Below are positions 24,601 through 36,600 of a DNA stretch of 64,000 nucleotides, piece by piece. Made by a program: the position numbers and the translations under genes. Under the pieces are notes generated by a model. That model was given only the letters and a program-made list of their open reading frames with translations. It was not told the origin of the DNA and did no database searches. Each line of letters starts with the position of its first letter. Within the stretch, counting starts at the first letter, position 1. Origin of the DNA: Tubiluchus corallicola (Eukaryota; Priapulida; Priapulimorpha; Priapulimorphida; Tubiluchidae); assembly GCA_030141605.1 (NCBI GenBank), contig JAQGDQ010000310.1, positions 72,001-136,000 on the forward strand. Reading direction: 5' to 3'.

Positions 24601-27600
24601 AGGCTAAGCTAGAGTGCCTGAAGAGGGTGTGTTTTTCTTAATCTTATCCAATTAAATCACTTATAAATGTTTAAACAAATAGCATAATTGGATAGCCCAG
24701 ATCTTCCTGAATAGAACAGCACCTAATTTGTAATCATTTAGTTATGTCTGTGCTCATACAGTAGCAGGAAAGTCATAGGTCTTATAAGACCTATTTTGAA
24801 TGGCGCGGTCCTGAACGAGTTAAATTGATTCCACTGATTATATGAGATGCTTATTGCAATTGTATTGCTGGAACTCAATGAACACTTTTCACCAATATTA
24901 AAATAATAATAACCTCGGCCCGTTCCCGTTCTCCACATCTCAGCCGTATAACTTTTGCAAAAAACGGCCGAAAAATGGCCATTTTTGGAGGTTTTTCGCC
25001 CGCCGTTCGTCCCAGGGGGCCCGATTAAAAAAATAAACCCCCAATGAGACGACACTAGATCGAGACCTTTCGTTTGATGTATAGATCGCCGCAAATGGTG
25101 CCCTCGTCGAAGCTGTAGCCTCGAATCTTATATATATATAAATAAATATATATACCAAGAATATTAATATAATAGATCCGACTTCGCAAGAAGCTCGAGC
25201 TTTTCCTTTAAAATAGAAAACTTTCCTAGTTCCATTGCTGTTGCCTCAGATGGACTAGCAATCCAAACAGTTACAAAGAATCCGATGTTTCAAAGTATAA
25301 TAACGGTTGTGCGATATTTTTCTTAGCAGAATTGTGAAAATCGCTTTTGTATTTACTTTTATAGACTATAACAGAGATGGTTTTCTTGATCCGCGGGAAT
25401 TGGAAGCCTTGTTCGTTAAAGAGGTGAGCTCGTTAGGTTTTCCTGTTTAATTTACCACTAATTATGAATAGAATCGTGCTGTGCATCTTTTATTAAGATA
25501 CTGTACATTTCGGACAAGCTCTGAATTCCTTTTTTTTGCTCAAAATACTGTGGTTCAAATCTTACCTGCAATTGAAGTTAAGCAACGCTGAGCCTTGTTA
25601 TTAAACGGGTGGATGAGCCATTTCGTATGTCTTATTCCCACTAGGCATTCATCTCCTTGAAAGCTGATCTCTATATACTAATTATGTATAAAACGAACGA
25701 CGATGACGCAAGTAAATAACGCACTGGTGCCGAGCGTTGCCGTATCTGAGAGGGCTGTACTTGACAACGAGAAATGTCCTGGTCCTGCCACAATTAATTA
25801 CTTTAAATAGCTGTTGCTGTTAGGTATAGGCCCAGGCTGGCAGAGTGTTAAACTATAATAAAAATTTGGGATCTGTGAAAACTAGATTTCCCGTTATTTT
25901 AGTTGGACAAAATGTACGATCCGGATAATCCCGAGGATGACATGTACGAGCGGGAAGAGGAAATGGCCCGCATGAGAGAACACGTTCAGAGGCAGGTCGA
26001 CGCGAATCGGGACGGTCTCATCAGTCTGCAGGAGTTTCTCGACGAATCTCAGCGGGAGGAATTCAATCAGGACGAGGGTTGGGAGGTTGGTGTAGACTTT
26101 TTGCAATGATTAAGCAATTTTAGCAAAGACCTTGACGTTTTTATTGATTTTTTGAGTTTAAGTTCGACAATCTTCAGCATTAAATGACTCTGTATAGCAG
26201 TGAGGTGTTGTGGTCATAGTTATAGTGACATTTGCTGATGTGTAGAAATACTGGTGATTTCAGGTTAGGTTAATGTTTATATTTGAGTCTTTAGTTAATG
26301 AGTTCCCAAGCACTTTTCTTGGGGTCGCGGGCTAGTCCAAAAACTATTTTTAAAAATGCCTCTGTCTCTCATTACATCATTTTGTTCTGGAAAGTGAAAC
26401 TGGGTTTTTCCGCTCTAAATGCAGTATGTCAATGCTTGATTTTCCGGTAAACAGAAAAAGCGCGCTGTTGTGTACAGTGTACACCGTGCGAAAGCGAGTC
26501 TCTATTCATTTACCTTGGATACCTATTGCAGCATTACTGGTTGCTGAGAAACAGGTGCAACCATCACATGAATGAATTAATGAAACAATCACTCATTGTT
26601 TGTTGACTAGTAAGTTAAAATTATTAAATTAATAAAAATAACTATGCGGAATGCCTGCCTTCAATATTATGTATAACTGGACAGCAACAGTTAAAAACTG
26701 GGAAGGTAAGTCCGTCAATGCACTGACTAAACTTTTCTTCACATTAAAGGAAAGAACAAGTCACTCAGTAAGTTGAGTTTATTATACTGTTGACTATAAT
26801 ATATAACAAAGAAAAATATAACAATGAAATTTGCACAGAACTACCTATAAAGCATATGTTTAACATATACTACATCTGAATAGAAATTTTCAGGCGTGGT
26901 GGTAGCCGCCATTCACTCGAAAATCATGACGTAACGGGGAGACTTCGTGACTTTTCATAAGCGCGCGCTGCTTAAATTAATTCAAATTTTCGCAACTTAC
27001 CTAATTTTCGCACAAAAATATTACAAAATCTAATTTTTACAAAGGTTTACATCAATATTTTACATCAAGTGACAAACGCACTGCTTTTCTCTGTGAATTA
27101 ATGCTCTAAAAGTCGATCGAATTTCATTTTATAGGATTTAGGTGACGCTCCTCAGTTCAACGAGGAAGAATATCAGGAATACTTGAGACAAGTGGCTCTC
27201 GAAGAACAGAAGATGCGGGCTCGCCATGGCGCCAGGATGGAAACTGTACGATTGACTTTTTTAATTCCTATTTGGCAACTTCTCATTTTGGTATTACAGT
27301 AGGCGCAGCTTAAGAGACTCACGGTTAATAGACTTAATCGCTTAATTGACTCAAAAACACCTGGAACGGGCCGCTTCTATTCTAATGTATATGAAAACTG
27401 TCGGCAATTGACTCAATTAACTCCACATAATTGACTCAATGTTTCTGCTTCACATGCTTCAATAAGACACTTTCGTGCGGCTAATAAGCTTTTATGACTT
27501 TTATATCATCTTAGTTTACTTCTGTCCTATAATATACATAGAAACAATCATGTGAAGTACCATTTTGTTTATAAGCAGGAACTGTTTATCATACGCTAAT

Positions 27601-30600
27601 TATGATAGCCTAATGGTTTGCTTTGACCCGCCCTTCCACTGTAAGTAACCTCGTTACCCAAGAATTCCTGGAAGCTAAACATTTAATCACTTGCTTAGCA
27701 GTTTGCTTTTAAAGCTCTGGTTGTTTTTCCCAGAAAGTTTAATCAGTTAGACTTGTGTGATTTAGAAAAGTATACTTTTTAATTTATTGCTAATTAACTT
27801 ACATAAATTAATATTTTAAATTATATTTTCTAATTTTTAACTGCACAAAGGAATTTAAGCATTACTTCGTTTCTAAAATTCATTAAAAACCACTGTAGGG
27901 CATAGTAAGCTAATAACTCATAATTATATACCTGTAATACTACACCTATCGGTTAATAGGTTCAGTCGGCCAGTAGGGTCAAAACACTTCGGTCCCAAAG
28001 TGAGTCTATTAAGCGGCACCTACTTAACTAGCATTTTATAGTTTGTGCGATTGTTGTGGTGTACCGGATAAGACATCTTGGACATGAAATTTTGCTGGAA
28101 TGTCATAAATGTGGTACACATTTTAATGTACATTTTTACAACATGCATTTAGAAACTCGTTGTTCCCCTACACCCATATTAACACGATGTTATAATCCAT
28201 TTTAACATGCATTTGTTAGTGCAAATGCAAAGGCATTGTTCCACTGCACGCAAATTATCATGGTGCTGTACTCATTTTAAATTACATTTTTAGAACCTAT
28301 GTGCCAAGAACTATAATCAGGGGCGTATCAACACTTTACGACACCCTAGGCTGATAGTTCTGTCCCGCCCATCTCTATTGTGAATTTATGGTTGTTTATG
28401 TAATGAGGAGATTAAACAATTACTTGTGGTGTATTAGAAACACTATTAACTTAGTTTCTGTGTGGTCATTATTAATTACATGTACTTGCATAGCACTTAC
28501 AGGCTGGACAACTACTTGTGTAATACCTTGCACCTGTTCGTTATGTGGCAGTTATATAAGAGCTGCAGTCAGTAACTGTTTGTGTTGTGTTACAAAATGT
28601 GCCCTTTACACGAATATGAATATATGCACATTTTCCGAGGAAAACAAGAATTTTTTCTAAAATGTGAGGCCCTGAAACTTTGGCATCCTAGGCTATAGCC
28701 TAGTTAGCATATTGGGTAATATGCCCCTGACTATGATTGAAAGTTGCATGCATTAAATATGACTGCGTAGCAGCTTTTATACAAAATAGTTAATATATTG
28801 ATTGTTACTAATTGTTTCAGGTTCCTCCACATTTGAGACAAGAGCCGCAATTCCAAGGTCATCCTCAGTTCCAAGGTCAGCCGCAGTTCCAACCGCAGCA
28901 CCAAGGTCAAGCGCAATTCCAACCACAGTTTCAAGGTCAGCCGCATTTCCAAGGTCAACCGCAATTTCAAGGCCAGCCACAGTTCCAGGGTCAGCCACAA
29001 TTCCAAGGTCAACCACAGTATCAAGGTCAACCACAAGTCCAGCGGCAGCAGTACCGAGATCCTCAGTTTGAGCAGGCGCGAGATTTTGGCGGTGGTGCAC
29101 AACTGCACCAGGGTGGTCAATTCCAGATGCACCAAGAACCTTATCAGGTAGGCATATCGTGTTATGGATTTAAATTCGCATCTTGAATGCTGTAATTTCT
29201 CAGTGTTTGGGGTTTTAACAAAATGTAAAGTGTTTAAAACTGGACCCAATCTTAAACTGCAGCTCAAAACAATCTATTCTATAAAATACTGAAAGGAAAC
29301 ATACTATTTTTCCCAGAATGGCTTACATGAAAGAATTATTACTGCACAAACACAATTTCATATTCGCGCCACTGAGTTTCGTTAAGTTTTGTTTACTATC
29401 ATCTTCTAATGTATAGACTGATACTTTCTAGGTAAGTACCTATTACGTATGATAGTAATGTTTAAAATTTTGCTACATTATTGACATTTTTTCTTGTAAG
29501 GAGAAATGTGTGTTTATTGAATTCGTAGCGACTTTCGATACAGTCTCGAAGCAAAGTTTTTCTTGTTTATATTTGTTGCCTTTCTTTATCTTTAGCCACA
29601 GCAACAGTTAGGTCAGCAGCAACAACAACAGCAGCAACAGCGGCAACATTTAGACCAACAACAGCAGTTGTTTGAGCAGCAGCAGATTCTTCAACAACAA
29701 AAACTGCAACAGCAACAGCAACAACAGCTGCAACAACAACAGCAGCAACAACAGCAGCAGCGGCAACAACAACAGGTATAGTGCTTTAATTGAATATGAC
29801 AGTGCTGTACGTGTTTTAAAACTTTAAAAGTTGTTAAAATTTTAAGTCAAGCTAAGCAGAAAAAACTATAATATTTGATATAATTTCTGTTATTTCTGAA
29901 TTGGGTCCCTTTGCAACTTGAGCAATGGACTTGTTTGTTTGTGAGGTAAGACTAAGCCTGGCTCTAATTACATATTAATAGCTCCTTTATTTCCTGAATG
30001 ATTTATATGGGTTCTTCTGGTAAACATTAAATTGATCAAAACAGAAGTTTTTTACATTCTGTCAGAAGGTGAAAGATCTGCATGACGACAGTAAATTTCA
30101 CTTATTGTTGCTTAACAGTTTAAGATGTGAACAGTCCAGCTCTTCAGTGTCTCCCTGTTACGAAACTGATAAGAGAGTCTTGTTTAAGAAACTCTCTTCA
30201 AATTCCGAATCGACTGTGAACTCACATTTAGTCAGTATTTTTCGCAACTTGGAGTTATCACAGTTACGTTGTAATTTAGAATTTACTACACGAACTTGAA
30301 CTGTTTATGCTCAGCATTATAGCCTTTGCATCACGAAGATTTTGGCACTCTATCCTTCAATTAACCAGCTCGTAATTGTGCAAACTTTTGTAACTGGTTT
30401 TAAGAATTAACTGCATGAATATCACATCAAAGCAAAACCGGACATAATCTTAAACTCTAGGTCAAAACAATATATTCTTTAAAATATTGAAAGAAAACTT
30501 ATTTTTTCAAAAATGACTTACGTGAAAGAATTATTATCGCAAAAACGCAATTTCGCATTCGTGCCACTAGTTCTTCACGGTTACATGCATTTTGCCATTT

Positions 30601-33600
30601 ACTAATTAGATGGGCACTAGCGCCTGCATCTGGGAAACACTTTGCACAAAAAATATGTGCCGTACCTCTCAGTACTGCGCCGTTAAGTTGTGACACAGTG
30701 CCCAAGTTTGAGAAGTCACGCGCGAGCACAGTGGTAAACTTAAAATTTGCGCAGTATTTGTATATAACACTTCAATTTTTGCTTTCGCGAGCACATGCAA
30801 CATGCCTGTGGAATGTTTTTGCTGTTGGAAATTATGTTCAGTTGTGATGTCATCACCAGTTTGGCTCGCTTGCTATTAACTAAATTTTTAGCCTCTTACC
30901 TAATTATCAGAAATGCTTTGGCGTTATTATAGGTGTTAAAATGTATGTTTACCATACTTCAAATTGGTATAGCATATGAAAAATCATACTGTTCTCCTTT
31001 AATTAATCTATTAATTAATGATTTTTTTGCTGTTTTCTCAACCTGTCATCATGAAAATGTTACTGGCTCTTTATTTTCTACACTGCACATCTATAATTCT
31101 TCGAAATCCATCGACTACTTGAAACTTTGTCACACATCACATGCACAGACAAATTAACGAAATCGGACTAAGACGTAACCTTCTTTGCATTACTCGTACA
31201 ATGTATTATTCTTTTGTGGCATTTGATACTTCGAAATAATGATAAAAATAATGATAATGATACGCCCAGGGAGAAAACAAGTGGGATTTTCCCCATAATG
31301 CATTGCGCTTGCATCAAAAGGATCGCAATTAGATTCTCATTACGTTTTGTTTTGCGCTGCAGAGAAAGCAAATCTATTGACGTCAAGTCTTAATGTTAAT
31401 GTAAGATATGCGTTGCATACATACTGACTCTGTAATAGCAGCTATTGTGTTTTTCAACGATAGTCGTGATAACGAGGGTCTCATTTAAGCTTTTCACCAT
31501 CTTTGCTATCATGAATTTCTCGCTTATGGATGAGAATGTAATGGTTGCTAATGGGACTGTGCAATAGCAGCTATTGTGTTTTCCAACGGTAGTCGTGAAA
31601 ACGAGGGTCTCGTTTAAACTTTTTACCATCTTTGCTATCATGAATTTCTTGCTTATGGATGAGAATGTAATGGTTGCTAATCGGACTGTGCAATAGCAGC
31701 TATTCCAAAGATAGTCGTGAAAACGAGGGTCTCATTTAAGCTTTTCACCATCTTTGCCATCATGAATTTCTCGCTTATGGATGAGAACGTAACGGTTACT
31801 AATGGGACGGTGGTCAGCGAAGAATCACAGGTTACTTCAACACTGTTGTTCATAAGCTCAATAGCATTGTGTAAGTAAAAAGTAATGATATAGTTTCCTG
31901 AGTTTATTATGAAGTCTTCTATAAGTTTTGAGAGACAAAGTTGGTGTCATTTGATGGTGAAGTTCTCGAAGTTTTGCACTAACCTAAACACAGTCGAATG
32001 AGAAAACACACATTTACTTATTTTCTGCTTTTTTATTTAAATAAATTTAAAGAATTATTTTTTTGTTAACGAGGGGTGGAACAAATGTTAAGAAGACGAA
32101 AATTTGGCCACCCTGATCAAGTGTTGTTTATTGTCATCCTCATTTCGCTTCAGTTTGTCAAAGTTCGTCCTTATATTTGTGACATGTATTTGCGTGGCAG
32201 TAAAACATTGTATAATTTTAACAAGCTCCAAATTTTTATTCTAAATTTCGTGATTCAGATTTTTCTAAACTGAAGCCAATTTCTCTAAACTGCGACTGCA
32301 TTAAACTGAGAAAGTTATTCTTTTGAATATTTTCGCAGTGATTGCAGACTTTATGGGTGTTTCTTATGCTCTTCTGTTTGCTGGAAGCGCCAATTTGGCG
32401 TTCGTCGACAGGTACTCATTGTTGACATTTGTGGCATGACTGAAAGCTAGCTCCTTATCAAGGCTAAGATGAGTCACTGAATCATCAGAGGTGTCATAGC
32501 AATGTTCAGATCAGAACACGTGTAACAAATAGTCATAATAAGTATGGTGAATGAAACTCTCAGAGCGAGTTTTGAACCTGGACCCCTTATGCAAAACATA
32601 TGCGTGTGACCACTCGGCCGTGTCTATCCAGCCTGAAATGGCAAGCATCCGAAACTATATCATTATTTCTGATTTGTTCTGCTTTAGTGATACTGTGTGT
32701 GGTCTTCGTCGTCTTGAACGCGTTTGCAGCTGTTGCATTTGTTGCCGTGGATTCCTTAAGAACGACCGCAAACGCCTTCTTGGCTAACCTTGCCGTAGCC
32801 GATACCCTGACTGGCTGCTTACTACTGCAGTTGTTTATCGTACGCGGAATTCTCGCGAAGGAAATGTCGCTACCTTACTGTGCCATGAATCTTGTTGGTT
32901 TTTTTACTAGTTTCACTGGTACTCTCGTCACCGAAATTCTGGTGTCAATCGACAGGTACCTCGCTGTCATCTATCCGCTGCATTATCCAACGATCTGCAC
33001 TTTTAAACGCGTCACGATCGTCATCCTTGCATCTTGGATCTACTGTCTCCTTATCGGCTTCGTCTCTCTGACCCGTTTGTTAGAGGAGCCCAAAAGACGC
33101 ATAGGAATTTGCTACATTATCGATGAGATCGACTCTCGATTCACATTTTTCTTTTTCACGCATTACGTGTTGTTGGTTGTCGTGATGATTTTTGTTTATG
33201 GGCGTATATTGAAGATTGTCTTGCGACACAGCAGACGCACGATTCCCGCTTTACCAGATCAGCAATCTACGGGGCTAAGCATGACGGAGCAGCTAAAATC
33301 TGCAGTGCTCGTTTTTACCGTAACTCTTATAGCAACTGTATGTTTCTTTCCGTTATTTTTTCACTCACTAATGCGTCATATAACAGGATCGCACGGATCC
33401 GGTTGGATTATGCGTGTTTCGCATTTCTTTGGAATTTTTAAAGGGATTTTGATTATGTTTGTGTATTTTTGGAAGGTGAAAAAGCTACGCGAGATCTTCT
33501 TGAAACTGATGTGTTGGAAGTACGGTGAAACTTACCTACCCAGTTCCAATCCTAGTAGCAATTGACAACCCCAAAAAGTTGCGACTGTCTAATCGTGTGG

Positions 33601-36600
33601 TTAACAAATTTCAAATTTATAATCGTGCGAGCAGAGAGGACACTGCAAGAGACACGAAAAACCTTAAGTATTTTAATAACAAGAGGTGTTGCTTTTTTCA
33701 TCTTTTTTGCTTTTCTGGATTGCCTTTAATGCTAAAGGCATATTGGTCTATTTCAAAGTGAAGATTAAGAAGTTTATCCACCATATATGTATAGAGGTAT
33801 GTTTAAAAAGTTCATTTAAAAGTGTTTTTAAGGTTTGTGTTTTAAAGATTTTGTCGCATGTGAGTGTACTACCTGTTGTGTTTAAAGATTTTGTCGCATG
33901 TGAGTGTACTACCTGTTGTGTTTAAAGATTTTGTCGCATGTGAGTGTACTACCTGTTGTGTTTAAAGATTTTGTCGTATGTGAGTGTACTACCTGTTGTG
34001 TTTAAAGATTTTGTCGTATGTGAGTGCACTACCTGTTGTGTTTAAAGATTTTGTATGTGAGTGTACTACCTGTTGTGTTTAAAGATTTTGTAGTATGTGA
34101 GTGTACTACCTGTTGTGTTTAAAGATTTTGTAGTATGTGAGTGTACTACCTGTTGTGTTTAAAGATTTTGTAGTATGTGAGTGTACTACCTGTTGTGTTT
34201 AAAGATTTTGTAGTATGTGAGTGTACTACCTGTTGTGTTTAAAGATTTTGTCGCATGTGAGTGTACTACCTGTTGTGTTTAAAGATTTTGTCGTATGTGA
34301 GTGTACTACCTGTTGTGTTTAAAGATTTTGTCGTATGTGAGTGTACTACCTGTTGTGTTTAAAGATTTTGTCGTATGTGAGTGTACTACCTGTTGTGTTT
34401 AAAGATTTTGTAGTATGTGAGTGTACTACCTGTTGTGTTTAAAGATTTTGTCGCATGTGAGTGTACTACCTGTTGTGTTGGAAGATTTTGTCGTATGTGA
34501 GTGTACTACCTGTTGTGTTTAAAGATTTTGTGGTATGTGAGTGTACTACCTGTTGTGTTTAAAGATTTTGTCGCATGTGAGTGTACTACCTGTTGTGTTG
34601 GAAGATTTTGTGGTATGTGAGTGTACTACCTGTTGTGTTTAAAGATTTTGTCGCATGTGAGTGTACTACCTGTTGTGTTTAAAGATTTTGTGGTATGTGA
34701 GTGTACTACCTGTTGTGTTTAAAGATTTTGTCGCATGTGAGTGTACTACCTGTTGTGTTTTAAGATTTTGTGGTATGTGAGTGTACTACCTGTTGTGTTT
34801 AAAGATTTTGTCGCATGTGAGTGTACTACCTGTTGTGTTTAAAGATTTTGTGGTATGTGAGTGTACTACCTGTTGTGTTTAAAGATTTTGTCGCATGTGA
34901 GTGTACTACCTGTTGTGTTTAAAGATTTTGTGGTATGTGAGTGTACTACCTGTTGTGTTTAAAGATTTTGTCGTATGTGAGTGTACTACCTGTTGTGTTG
35001 GAAGATTTTGTGGTATGTGAGTGTACTACCTGTTGTGTTTAAAGATTTTGTCGCATGTGAGTGTACTACCTGTTGTGTTTAAAGATTTTGTGGTATGTGA
35101 GTGTACTACCTGTTGTGTTTAAAGATTTTGTCGCATGTGAGTGTACTACCTGTTGTGTTTAAAGATTTTGTGGTATGTGAGTGTACTACCTGTTGTGTTT
35201 AAAGATTTTGTCGTATGTGAGTGTACTACCTGTTGTGTTTAAAGATTTTGTGGTATGTGAGTGTACTACCTGTTGTGTTTAAAGATTTTGTCGCATGTGA
35301 GTGTACTACCTGTTGTGTTTAAAGATTTTGTGGTATGTGAGTGTACTACCTGTTGTGTTTAAAGATTTTGTCGCATGTGAGTGTACTACCTGTTGTGTTT
35401 AAAGATTTTGTAGTATGTGAGTGTACTACCTGTTGTGTTTAAAGATTTTGTCGTATGTGAGTGTACTACCTGTTGTGTTTAAAGATTTTGTAGTATGTGA
35501 GTGTACTACCTGTTGTGTTTAAAGATTTTGTCGTATGTGAGTGTACTACCTGTTGTGTTTAAAGATTTTGTCGTATGTGAGTGTACTACCTGTTGTGTTT
35601 AAAGATTTTGTCGTATGTGAGTGTACTACCTGTTGTGTTTAAAGATTTTGTCGTATGTGAGTGTACTACCTGTTGTGTTTAAAGATTTTGTCGCATGTGA
35701 GTGTACTACCTGTTGTGTTTAAAGATTTTGTCGTATGTGAGTGTACTACCTGTTGTGTTTAAAGATTTTGTGGTATGTGAGTGTACTACCTGTTGTGTTT
35801 AAAGATTTTGTCGTATGTGAGTGTACTACCTGTTGTGTTTAAAGATTTTGTCGTATGTGAGTGTACTACCTGTTGTGTTTAAAGATTTTGTCGCATGTGA
35901 GTGTACTACCTGTTGTGTTTAAAGATTTTGTCGTATGTGAGTGTACTACCTGTTGTGTTTAAAGATTTTGTCGTATGTGAGTGTACTACCTGTTGTGTTT
36001 AAAGATTTTGTCGTATGTGAGTGCACTACCTGTTGTGTTTAAAGATTTTGTAGTATGTGAGTGTACTACCTGTTGTGTTTAAAGATTTTGTCGCATGTGA
36101 GTGTACTACCTGTTGTGTTTAAAGATTTTGTCGTATGTGAGTGTACTACCTGTTGTGTTTAAAGATTTTGTGGTATGTGAGTGTACTACCTGTTGTGTTT
36201 AAAGATTTTGTCGCATGTGAGTGTACTACCTGTTGTGTTTGAAGATTTTGTGGTATGTGAGTGTACTACCTGTTGTGTTTAAAGATTTTGTCGCATGTGA
36301 GTGTACTACCTGTTGTGTTTAAAGATTTTGTGGTATGTGAGTGTACTACCTGTTGTGTTTAAAGATTTTGTCGCATGTGAGTGTACTACCTGTTGTGTTT
36401 AAAGATTTTGTGGTATGTGAGTGTACTACCTGTTGTGTTTAAAGATTTTGTCGCATGTGAGTGTACTACCTGTTGTGTTTAAAGATTTTGTGGTATGTGA
36501 GTGTACTACCTGTTGTGTTTAAAGATTTTGTCGCATGTGAGTGTACTACCTGTTGTGTTTAAAGATTTTGTGGTATGTGAGTGTACTACCTGTTGTGTTT

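Larger units (their letters stand above)
31434..31800 (+). repeat. 129-bp tandem repeat containing the GPCR start codon, 3 copies
   Basis: Copies begin at AATAGCAGC (31434, 31563, 31692) and each contains GCTTTTCACCATCTTTGC (or close variants) and ATGAATTTCTCGCTTATGG. Copies 1 and 2 are 129 bp apart; the third has lost 7 bp. Only the third continues into the open first exon of the receptor. Confidence 0.93.

Noticed and set aside
28731-29267. Minus-strand 178-aa and 107-aa frames opposite NUCB exon 11
   Set aside because: Shadows of the QFQGQP coding repeat; the plus strand has matching splice phases and family context.
32551-32787. Alternative start of the GPCR at ATG 32600 as a single-exon gene
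   Set aside because: The extra N-terminal residues derive from a SINE and give a poor TM1. Splicing from 31870 to 32688 completes TM1 and adds a glycosylated N-terminus.
33525-33925. Frames downstream of the GPCR and 39692-39874
   Set aside because: They overlap the receptor 3' end or the 40-bp array, with no independent support.
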